Shown here in pieces: positions 27,387 to 35,912 of a stretch of DNA of 64,000 nucleotides. The stretch is from Chamaea fasciata. Its lineage: Eukaryota; Chordata; Aves; Passeriformes; Sylviidae. Under the pieces are notes generated by a model. The model saw only the letters and a list, made by a program, of their open reading frames with translations, was not told the origin of the DNA and ran no database searches. Within the stretch, counting starts at the first letter, position 1. The number at the start of each line of letters is the position of its first letter. The stretch lies in the NCBI GenBank assembly GCA_029207755.1, contig JARCOQ010000017.1, forward strand, positions 9,560,945 through 9,624,944. Reading direction: 5' to 3'. The position numbers and the translations under genes are program-made.

Positions 27387-29921
27387 CCACACTGCCGTGC
27401 CACATGTCTTTCTTCTCCTGCTGTGAAGGACAGGATTAAATTATATCACACAGACTCGCTCCAATGTGACAACTGTTCTTGGGATAATTTTTTTATAAAA
27501 AGCTGCTACTTTTTTTTTTTTTTTTCCCTAATCTTGTTGGCCCCAGTTCTCCTTGACTTCACCGTGCTGGTACTCCCCTCCTAATGCTCAGCAACCGTCC
27601 TGAGCCTGGTGCAGCAGGTCCTGACCTGGTGTTGCTTTGGCTCCTGGGCTGCTGACTCCAGAACGACAATTCAAGAGTAAGCTGGAGGCAGAAACATTTT
27701 TTTAAATTTTATTTTTGTGGATTTGTCATTTCTTGAAGAATAAAACCCTGCAGTTATCAGCTGAGGAATAGTTTCTCTGACCTAAAGACCAGCTGCATCT
27801 TAATCCAGAGACTGAGCAGAGCCAGGGCTCCTTGCAGGGAACAAAATTCACCATAGGAACTGTAGATTTCAAAGAACACACGTATTCACACGTCCCTCCA
27901 GGAACTGGCTTCCCTTCTCCAAGATGGCAGCCCTTCTTGTGTCTGGTAAATCCATTTTTAATGTTCCCTCCTCCATGCAGATGCACATGCCTTATGGAGC
28001 ATACGAGGGTGTGCATTAGGAAAACACATATGCATATGTATTTGTATATATATGGTATGTGTATGTATATTTTTGAACAATCCTGTGTCATGGTGCTCAT
28101 CTGATTCTAGTTCCCTAATGCTGCCCCCATGTCCTTTGCCATATTCCAAAGACCCACACTGAGTAGCTAAAAGCTGTGGCAGCAGTGTTTAGAGAGAGCC
28201 CCATGGGGCTTCTGTGCTTTGCGATCCCACTTTGCTGGGCTCTCTGGTTCCGTCTGAGCTCTCTGGTTGTGGAAAACACATCTCTTCCCCGAGGAGAAGT
28301 GTGTCCATAGGTCTCTGCAGAGACCAGGCTGGGCACAGAGCAGCCCTGTCCTCCAGCTCTGGCTCTCTCCTGTTTTATTGCTTAAACTATTAACTCCATC
28401 ATCTTGTCCCAGGCAGGAGAGTTCCAGCTGCTCCAGGGTGTGAGTGCAGCAGTGAGTCTGCATCCTCCTCATGCTCTTCTGATCCCACTGGGATGCCTGT
28501 AGCCCTGGGACCAACACCAATGTGAAACAAGGCAGGGCATCTGTGAGAACTCTTCTGGAGACCTGTCCTCAGCTCAGAATGAAAAACTGACATCATTTAC
28601 CCAGCTTGACTCTGGTTCCCCAGGAATAGGCAGGCTGGAAAACATCCACATTCCTGAGCAGCTCCAGCCTTGCCCTGCAGAGCTGTCGCACACAGAATCC
28701 ACCTCTCCCATGGGCACACTCTGCTGATCAGCCAATGGGGACTCCATTACTAGGATGAGGAGGAAATAAAAGAGCCTCTGTTCAAGCAGCTCTGGCACTT
28801 TATAGCAGAGGAACACGTTTTTCTCTCAGCATTGTAGCTCACAAACCCTTCCACCCCAGCCTGCCTTTGGTTCTCACACAGTGCCTGTCACCCTGACCAG
28901 GCTGTCCCTGCTCTTCTGCACCATGATTCCCTCCCTGATCCCCCCGATTGCACAAAGGAGCAGCTCTGTGCTCTGATTAGCACAAACCAGCAGCAGTTCT
29001 CAGCAGAGATGCATCTGGGCACCTTTTCTCCCCCAGAAAATCTGGGTGAGCTCCCTTAAACATGCTTCCAGGCCAGGGAGAACCACAGGGATCACTGAGT
29101 CCAGTAGACACACCATGTTGCCCTGAGGCAGTAAAAGCTCATTCCCCTGCCAGAGGACATGAGCTATCAGCTGTGGGAGCATAGAGAGGACATGTGGCTC
29201 CCCCACCACCTGCCCAGCCCTGCCAGGTGCTCACAGCACCAGAATCCACTGTCACTGCTCTGGGCTTTGCTGATTTGGAGCTACCCTCCAGCTGCTGAGA
29301 CACTTCTCCAGCTGAGGAACGACCTCCTGCTGCCATTGGACATCCTGCAAAACCTGCTCCTATTTTCCTCCTGCCTAAGAAAAGAGTCTCAAGCCAACTC
29401 TCAGGACTTTGTGATGGGCCAGGGGAGCCCTCACCCTGCACAGGGGCAGCATCCTGCCTAAGCTCCCTTTCCATCCCCTGATAACAGGGAGAAAACCAAA
29501 GAGAAAACCAAGCCAAGGGCCAGGCTCCCTGTTCCCTAACCAGGGCTGGGTCAGAGTGGCTAAGAGGAGCAGCGTCCTGGAAAAGAGGGTGCCAGGACTG
29601 ACCATAACAAAACTAGGACAAGGAAGAAGTCTGACCTTCCAGAAAATGGTGCTATGTTTGGGCTGTTCCTGCCTCGTCACTTGAAGCTATGGACAGTTTG
29701 TTATTTCAGTTCTCAGCTATTCATGTTTAAAAAGTGAAAAAGGACTTTGTACAAAACCGGGCATTTTTGAAAAAATTGCTTGCAGAGTAAAGAAATGGTG
29801 CCCATAGGGTTGTCTTCCATGGGCAGCTTTCGGAGGCAGTTGATAACTGATCCTGTTAAAAGACTGTGTTATATTGTTTTTAAAGCCATGTCTATTTGTT
29901 CAGATTTTAAAAGCTGAAAAA
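27387..29921 (+). other. EMILIN3: Probable EMILIN3 3' UTR and downstream flank
   Basis: No coding sequence seen. Two AATAAA signals could end EMILIN3: a proximal one at 27739-27744, and a distal one at 29945-29950 just inside the first macrosatellite unit. A T-rich tract at 27507-27528 and an AT-rich dinucleotide-like stretch at about 28020-28075 (TATGTATTTGTATATATA) are the only simple repeats noticed. Confidence 0.5.
27739..27744 (+). terminator. EMILIN3: Candidate proximal EMILIN3 poly(A) signal
   Basis: AATAAA about 350 nt after the stop codon. No strong GT-rich element directly follows, so use is uncertain. Confidence 0.4.
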
Positions 29922-29944
29922 ATGTTTGTACTGGAAAGGAAAAA

Positions 29945-29950
29945 AATAAA
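29945..29950 (+). terminator. AATAAA at macrosatellite entry / distal EMILIN3 poly(A) candidate
   Basis: Lies 24 bp inside the unit and is repeated in every copy. In unit 1 it follows unique EMILIN3-side sequence and could be the original EMILIN3 distal poly(A) signal captured by the duplication. In later units it follows the preceding unit's end. Confidence 0.4.
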
Positions 29951-30134
29951 GTATTTCTTGCTGAGGTTTCCAAGATCAAAATGACTTGTGTGGCTTCCTG
30001 AAGTGGCAGACAAGGAGATGACTTAGACACACACAGGAGTCATGGAAGGAGAAGGTAGATGCCAGACTGGAGGAAGGAGCCCAGCAGTGCTCCTGCTTTC
30101 GTTTTACTTTATAACCACCCATGAAGAGAGAGCG

Positions 30135-30482
30135 GGGGATGCTCAGGCTGGAGAAGAGAGGGCCATGGGGACGCCTCGCTGTGACCGTGCAGGACTTGAA
30201 GGGTCCCACAGGAAAGATGGGGACAGAGTGTTCAACAGGGTCTGTGGTGGGAGGAGAAGGGGGGATGGCTTTCAACTGCAGGAGGTCGATTTGGGCTGTA
30301 CCTAAGGAAACCGGCATTTTACAGTAAGGGTGGTGAGGCACAGGCCCAGGCTGTGCACAGAGGCTGGGGATGCCCCACCCCTGGGAACGTGCAAGGCCAG
30401 GCTGGAGGAGGCTCTGAGCAACCTGGTCTGGGGGGAGTTTGCTCCGGTTGGAATAAGATGAACTCTAGGGGCCTTTCCGAGC
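30135..30482 (+). mobile_element. CR1 3' fragment inside each unit (unit 1 copy)
   Basis: Sense-oriented, decayed CR1 3' sequence. Landmarks in order are GCTCAGGCTGGAGAAGAGAG, CACAGGAAAGATGGGGACAG, GGGTGGTGAGGCACAGGCCC, GCCCCACCCCTGGGAACGTG, AGGCCAGGCTGGAGGAGGCT and TCTGAGCAACCTGGTCTGGG. The same segment sits at unit offset about 213-560 in all 13 units, so the insertion predates amplification. Confidence 0.8.
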
Positions 30483-30594
30483 AAAATCAGGACAGGATTA
30501 GACCATTCAATGGTCCCTGTTGCCCAAAGTGGAGCGGTCCTGCAACTCCTGTAAGTCATAACGGAACAGTGCCCAAACGTTCCAACGCTTAACA

Positions 30595-31143
30595 ATGTAC
30601 CCACAATGCCATGATGTGTCCTGCAGCCCAGAAGAACCACACCCTGCTCAAAGGGTGCACCTGACAGTGCACGCGGCAAAGCGGGAAAGCGCAACTTTGA
30701 CACTGCTGTCAGAAGCGGTATCTCTCTGGTGCCTGGATCTTGCCATCCATCCCTGCAGGATGCCCACTTTTGCCCCAATGAAGGTACAGTGCCATTCCAT
30801 GGAGGTGGACACCCCCAAGTGCCTGGGTGGGCTGGAGCTCTGTGGGGATGGTGTGGGACAGGGACCCCACCGCGAGGTTTTGCTCCCTATGCAGGCTGGC
30901 ACAGACACTGAGGAAGCGATGGAGGTGGATGTGCAGGAGGAGATGGAGGAAGCGATGGAGGTGGATGTGCAGGAGGAGATGGAGGAAGCGATGGAGGTGG
31001 ATGTGCAGGAGGAGATGGAGGAAGCGATGGAGGTGGATGTGCAGGAGGAGATGGAGGAAGCGATGGAGGTGGATGTGCAGGATTACATTGAAGACATGGA
31101 TGTAGATGAGGAAAGTGAGGAGGAGAAGATGGTCTTGGGATGA
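30595..31143 (+). CDS. Unit 1 acidic-repeat open frame, 182 aa, unknown
   Basis: Unrecognised. From ATG 30595 the frame has about 100 non-repetitive residues with several Cys, then five copies of an acidic 12-aa unit (EEMEEAMEVDVQ) and the tail DYIEDMDVDEESEEEKMVLG. No signal peptide or membrane segment; a very acidic C-terminal half suggests a soluble or nuclear protein. A splice-acceptor-like cctatgcag before the repeat (about 30890) and tgcag before an internal ATG at about 30760 mean the true first exon may differ. A donor lies 24 nt after the stop, too close to provoke nonsense-mediated decay under the usual rule. The same frame is open in all 13 units, but units are so similar that this is weak evidence, and the 36-bp repeat is open in every frame. 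Coding status is unproven. Confidence 0.4.
   Translation: MYPQCHDVSCSPEEPHPAQRVHLTVHAAKRESATLTLLSEAVSLWCLDLAIHPCRMPTFAPMKVQCHSMEVDTPKCLGGLELCGDGVGQGPHREVLLPMQAGTDTEEAMEVDVQEEMEEAMEVDVQEEMEEAMEVDVQEEMEEAMEVDVQEEMEEAMEVDVQDYIEDMDVDEESEEEKMVLG
30681..30689 (+). promoter_or_regulatory. E2F-like motif in unit 1
   Basis: GCGGGAAAG fits an E2F core. It is present in all units except 2 and 7, where it reads GCGGAAAAG. It lies downstream of the ORF start assigned here, so it would be regulatory only if transcription starts nearby. Confidence 0.2.
30913..31080 (+). repeat. 36-bp minisatellite nested in unit 1
   Basis: Four full 36-bp repeats plus a 24-bp partial, starting GAAGCGATGGAGGTGG. The repeat is purine-rich on the + strand (GGAGG, GGTGG runs) and a multiple of three. 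It therefore reads as acidic (EEAMEVDVQEEM), basic (RWRWMCRRRWRK) or, on the other strand, Pro-rich or His/Leu-rich peptides without stops. Confidence 0.97.
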
Positions 31144-31167
31144 AGAGGGAGCCCAGCAGCAGCACAG

Positions 31168-31485
31168 GTAGGTGCTGGCCATGCCCTGCCCACAGGCAGA
31201 GTGGGTGCCCTGCTGCCAGGCTGGGGCTGGGCTGGGTGTCCCCACTCAGGGACACGGTGCCCGGGGGGGCCCTGGGTTCTGGTGGCACAAACACCACCCC
31301 CAGCCCGCCCTGGGCTGGCTTTGGGCCAGGCTTTGGGTCCCACTGCCTGGGGCCCAGCCCTCAGCCCCAGCCAGGCTCAGTGCTGGCAGCAGAGTCCCTC
31401 TCTGCCAGCGTGTCCCAGCCTGGGGGCACAGGGAATAGCCCTCTGTGCCTGCCTGGAGTGACCCTGTCACTTGCTTTTCTTCCAG
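31168..31485 (+). other. Predicted intron after the unit ORF stop
   Basis: Donor CACAG|gtaggt and acceptor ttgcttttcttccag|GG bound 318 bp. The sites are identical in all units. The intron begins 24 nt after the stop codon, so the third exon would be entirely 3' UTR. Confidence 0.5.
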
Positions 31486-31657
31486 GGCTGATGGAGATGC
31501 CGGGCTGGGATGCCACCCCTCTGGATACATGTTTTGGAGTTTGTTGTTACATTTTCATCTGTAAATATGTTTCAGAGTTTGTTGTTCTCTTCTGTATGGT
31601 TCATACATTGTTATATAGGTTTTTGTAATGTAAATACGTTTTAAAGACTGTTGTTGT

Positions 31658-31663
31658 AATAAA
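31658..31663 (+). terminator. Unit poly(A) signal (unit 1 copy)
   Basis: AATAAA within TGTAATAAAGATTC, followed about 30 nt later by GT-rich sequence (TAGTTTGTTTTTGTTGCTGC). This is the classic arrangement of a working poly(A) site, about 170 nt into the predicted last exon. Present in every unit. Confidence 0.6.
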
Positions 31664-31728
31664 GATTCTTACATTGAAAATGCCTCATATAGTTTGTTTT
31701 TGTTGCTGCTCTTCTGTAAATAAGCAAT

Positions 31729-31738
31729 CTTTATTTTT
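31729..31738 (-). terminator. Opposite-strand AATAAA facing the unit poly(A) signal
   Basis: On the + strand AATCTTTATT, that is AATAAAGATT read on the - strand. It mirrors the + strand AATAAAGATT about 65 bp to the left, forming an inverted pair repeated in all units. Confidence 0.4.
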
Positions 31739-31906
31739 CACACCCCAGCTCTACTTGCATTGGCTTTGGGTGCAGGGAGCATTTGCAGGGTTGTGGGTGC
31801 CTGGGGCTGGAGGTCCCTGGGGCTGTTGCCATGGTCATCCTTTAGTACAGAGGGTCCCAGTGACAGGTCACACTCTCCTTGCAGGTGCTTTGGACATGCA
31901 TGGTAC

Positions 31907-33855
31907 ATGTTTGTACTGGAAAGGAAAAAAATAAAGTATTTCTTGCTGAGGTTTCCAAGATCAAAATGACTTGTGTGGCTTCCTGAAGTGGCAGACAAGG
32001 AGATGACTTAGACACACACAGGAGTCATGGAAGGAGAAGGTAGATGCCAGACTGGAGGAAGGAGCCCAGCAGTGCTCCTGCTTTCGTTTTACTTTATAAC
32101 CACCCATGAAGAGAGAGTGGGGGATGCTCAGGCTGGAGAAGAGAGGGCCATGGGGACGCCTCGCTGTGACCGTGCAGGACTTGAAGGGTCCCACAGGAAA
32201 GATGGGGACAGAGTGTTCAACAGGGTCTGTGGTGGGAGGAGAAGGGGGGATGGCTTTCAACTGCAGGAGGTCGATTTGGGCTGTACCTAAGGAAACCGGC
32301 ATTTTACAGTAAGGGTGGTGAGGCACAGGCCCAGGCTGTGCACAGAGGTTGGGGATGCCCCACCCCTGGGAACGTGCAAGGCCAGGCTGGAGGAGGCTCT
32401 GAGCAACCTGGTCTGGGGGGAGTTTGCTCCGGTTGGAATAAGATGAACTCTAGGGGCCTTTCCGAGCAAAATCAGGACAGGATTAGACCATTCAATGGTC
32501 CCTGTTGCCCAAAGTGGAGCGGTCCTGCAACTCCTGTAAGTCATAACGGAACAGTGCCCAAACGTTCCAACGCTTAACAATGTACCCACAATGCCATGAT
32601 GTGTCCTGCAGCCCAGAAGAACCACACCCTGCTCAAAGGGTGCACCTGACAGTGCACGCGGCAAAGCGGAAAAGCGCAACTTTGACGCTGCTGTCAGAAG
32701 CGGTATCTCTCTGGTGCCTGGATCTTGCCATCCATCCCTGCAGGATGCCCACTTTTGCCCCAATGAAGGTACAGTGCCATTCCATGGAGGTGGACACCCC
32801 CAAGTGCCTGGGTGGGCTGGAGCTCTGTGGGGATGGTGTGGGACAGGGACCCCACCGCGAGGTTTTGCTCCCTATGCAGGCTGGCACAGACACTGAGGAA
32901 GCGATGGAGGTGGATGTGCAGGAGGAGATGGAGGAAGCGATGGAGGTGGATGTGCAGGAGGAGATGGAGGAAGCGATGGAGGTGGATGTGCAGGAGGAGA
33001 TGGAGGAAGCGATGGAGGTGGATGTGCAGGATTACATTGAAGACATGGATGTAGATGAGGAAAGTGAGGAGGAGAAGATGGTCTTGGGATGAAGAGGGAG
33101 CCCAGCAGCAGCACAGGTAGGTGCTGGCCATGCCCTGCCCACAGGCAGAGTGGGTGCCCTGCTGCCAGGCTGGGGCTGGGCTGGGTGTCCCCACTCAGGG
33201 ACACGGTGCCCGGGGGGGCCCTGGGTTCTGGTGGCACAAACACCACCCCCAGCCCGCCCTGGGCTGGCTTTGGGCCAGGCTTTGGGTCCCACTGCCTGGG
33301 GCCCAGCCCTCAGCCCCAGCCAGGCTCAGTGCTGGCAGCAGAGTCCCTCTCTGCCAGCGTGTCCCAGCCTGGGGGCACAGGGAATAGCCCTCTGTGCCTG
33401 CCTGGAGTGACCCTGTCACTTGCTTTTCTTCCAGGGCTGATGGAGATGCCGGGCAGGGATGCCACCCCTCTGGATACATGTTTTGGAGTTTGTTGTTACA
33501 TTTTCATCTGTAAATATGTTTCAGAGTTTGTTGTTCTCTTCTGTATGGTTCATACATTGTTATATAGGTTTTTGTAATGTAAATACGTTTTAAAGACTGT
33601 TGTTGTAATAAAGATTCTTACATTGAAAATGCCTCATATAGTTTGTTTTTGTTGCTGCTCTTCTGTAAATAAGCAATCTTTATTTTTCACACCCCAGCTC
33701 TACTTGCATTGGCTTTGGGTGCAGGGAGCGTTTGCAGGGTTGTGGGTGCCTGGGGCTGGAGGTCCCTGGGGCTGTTGCCATGGTCATCCTTTAGTACAGA
33801 GGGTCCCAGTGACAGGTCACACTCTCCTTGCAGGTGCTTTGGACATGCATGGTAC
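31907..33855 (+). repeat. Macrosatellite unit 2 (4 minisatellite copies)
   Basis: 1949 bp. Minisatellite 32898-33029. Shares the GAAAAG variant (Lys for Glu, AKRKSA) and the four-copy state with unit 7. Unit-closing segment has the GAGCGTTTG variant. Confidence 0.97.
32580..33092 (+). CDS. Unit 2 acidic-repeat open frame, 170 aa
   Basis: Same frame as in unit 1 with four acidic 12-aa repeats. One non-synonymous change in the N-terminal part (AKRKSA instead of AKRESA). Coding status unproven. Confidence 0.38.
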   Translation: MYPQCHDVSCSPEEPHPAQRVHLTVHAAKRKSATLTLLSEAVSLWCLDLAIHPCRMPTFAPMKVQCHSMEVDTPKCLGGLELCGDGVGQGPHREVLLPMQAGTDTEEAMEVDVQEEMEEAMEVDVQEEMEEAMEVDVQEEMEEAMEVDVQDYIEDMDVDEESEEEKMVLG

Positions 33856-35912
33856 ATGTTTGTACTGGAAAGGAAAAAAATAAAGTATTTCTTGCTGAGG
33901 TTTCCAAGATCAAAATGACTTGTGTGGCTTCCTGAAGTGGCAGACAAGGAGATGACTTAGACACACACAGGAGTCATGGAAGGAGAAGGTAGATGCCAGA
34001 CTGGAGGAAGGAGCCCAGCAGTGCTCCTGCTTTCGTTTTACTTTATAACCACCCATGAAGAGAGAGCGGGGGATGCTCAGGCTGGAGAAGAGAGGGCCAT
34101 GGAGACGCCTCGCTGTGACCGTGCAGGACTTGAAGGGTCCCACAGGAAAGATGGGGACAGAGTGTTCAACAGGGTCTGTGGTGGGAGGAGAAGGGGGGAT
34201 GGCTTTCAACTGCAGGAGGTCGATTTGGGCTGTACCTAAGGAAACCGGCATTTTACAGTAAGGGTGGTGAGGCACAGGCCCAGGCTGTGCACAGAGGCTG
34301 GGGATGCCCCACCCCTGGGAACGTGCAAGGCCAGGCTGGAGGAGGCTCTGAGCAACCTGGTCTGGGGGGAGTTTGCTCCGGTTGGAATAAGATGAACTCT
34401 AGGGGCCTTTCCGAGCAAAATCAGGACAGGATTAGACCATTCAATGGTCCCTGTTGCCCAAAGTGGAGCGGTCCTGCAACTCCTGTAAGTCATAACGGAA
34501 CAGTGCCCAAACGTTCCAACGCTTAACAATGTACCCACAATGCCATGATGTGTCCTGCAGCCCAGAAGAACCACACCCTGCTCAAAGGGTGCACCTGACA
34601 GTGCACGCGGCAAAGCGGGAAAGCGCAACTTTGACGCTGCTGTCAGAAGCGGTATCTCTCTGGTGCCTGGATCTTGCCATCCATCCCTGCAGGATGCCCA
34701 CTTTTGCCCCAATGAAGGTACAGTGCCATTCCATGGAGGTGGACACCCCCAAGTGCCTGGGTGGGCTGGAGCTCTGTGGGGATGGTGTGGGACAGGGACC
34801 CCACCGTGAGGTTTTGCTCCCTATGCAGGCTGGCACAGACACTGAGGAAGCGATGGAGGTGGATGTGCAGGAGGAGATGGAGGAAGCGATGGAGGTGGAT
34901 GTGCAGGAGGAGATGGAGGAAGCGATGGAGGTGGATGTGCAGGAGGAGATGGAGGAAGCGATGGAGGTGGATGTGCAGGAGGAGATGGAGGAAGCGATGG
35001 AGGTGGATGTGCAGGAGGAGATGGAGGAAGCGATGGAGGTGGATGTGCAGGAGGAGATGGAGGAAGCGATGGAGGTTGAAATGCAGGATTACATTGAAGA
35101 CATGGATGTAGATGAGGAAAGTGAGGAGGAGAAGATGGTCTTGGGATGAAGAGGGAGCCCAGCAGCAGCACAGGTAGGTGCTGGCCATGCCCTGCCCACA
35201 GGCAGAGTGGGTGCCCTGCTGCCAGGCTGGGGCTGGGCTGGGTGTCCCCACTCAGGGACACGGTGCCCGGGGGGGCCCTGGGTTCTGGTGGCACAAACAC
35301 CACCCCCAGCCCGCCCTGGGCTGGCTTTGGGCCAGGCTTTGGGTCCCACTGCCTGGGGCCCAGCCCTCAGCCCCAGCCAGGCTCAGTGCTGGCAGCAGAG
35401 TCCCTCTCTGCCAGCGTGTCCCAGCCTGGGGGCACAGGGAATAGCCCTCTGTGCCTGCCTGGAGTGACCCTGTCACTTGCTTTTCTTCCAGGGCTGATGG
35501 AGATGCCGGGCAGGGATGCCACCCCTCTGGATACATGTTTTGGAGTTTGTTGTTACATTTTCATCTGTAAATATGTTTCAGAGTTTGTTGTTCTCTTCTG
35601 TATGGTTCATACATTGTTATATAGGTTTTTGTAATGTAAATACGTTTTAAAGACTGTTGTTGTAATAAAGATTCTTACATTGAAAATGCCTCATATAGTT
35701 TGTTTTTGTTGCTGCTCTTCTGTAAATAAGCAATCTTTATTTTTCACACCCCAGCTCTACTTGCATTGGCTTTGGGTGCAGGGAGCATTTGCAGGGTTGT
35801 GGGTGCCTGGGGCTGGAGGTCCCTGGGGCTGTTGCCATGGTCATCCTTTAGTACAGAGGGTCCCAGTGACAGGTCACACTCTCCTTGCAGGTGCTTTGGA
35901 CATGCATGGTAC
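33856..35912 (+). repeat. Macrosatellite unit 3 (7 minisatellite copies)
   Basis: 2057 bp. Minisatellite 34847-35086. The last repeat ends GTTGAAATGCAG (EVEMQ) instead of GTGGATGTGCAG, as in units 5 and 9. Confidence 0.97.
34529..35149 (+). CDS. Unit 3 acidic-repeat open frame, 206 aa
   Basis: Seven acidic repeats, the last with EVEMQ in place of EVDVQ. Otherwise as unit 1. Coding status unproven. Confidence 0.38.
   Translation: MYPQCHDVSCSPEEPHPAQRVHLTVHAAKRESATLTLLSEAVSLWCLDLAIHPCRMPTFAPMKVQCHSMEVDTPKCLGGLELCGDGVGQGPHREVLLPMQAGTDTEEAMEVDVQEEMEEAMEVDVQEEMEEAMEVDVQEEMEEAMEVDVQEEMEEAMEVDVQEEMEEAMEVDVQEEMEEAMEVEMQDYIEDMDVDEESEEEKMVLG

Larger units (their letters stand above)
29922..31906 (+). 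repeat. Macrosatellite unit 1 (5 minisatellite copies)
   Basis: 1985 bp. The left edge is where homology to other units begins (ATGTTTGTACTGG), directly against unique EMILIN3-side sequence ending in a run of A. Minisatellite 30913-31080. It has the Ala codon GCG at the DPTARF position of frame 2, shared only with units 2 and 7. Confidence 0.97.

Noticed and set aside
30302..30778. 158-aa minus-strand frame repeated in every macrosatellite unit
   Set aside because: Overlaps the CR1 fragment and the + strand ORF, has no family features, and is open in all units only because the units are nearly identical.
30913..31080. CRISPR-like array of 36-bp repeats
   Set aside because: Repeats are directly contiguous with no spacers, in a vertebrate genome and inside an open frame. 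It is a minisatellite.
30887..31297. Proline-rich minus-strand frame with repeated HPPPSLPPSPPA
   Set aside because: It is the antisense reading of the 36-bp minisatellite, which is open in all frames. The flanks show no coding signals on that strand.
31140..31628. 162-aa + strand frame following the unit ORF
   Set aside because: It reads through the predicted 318-bp intron and into the 3' exon. No repeat or domain feature supports it.
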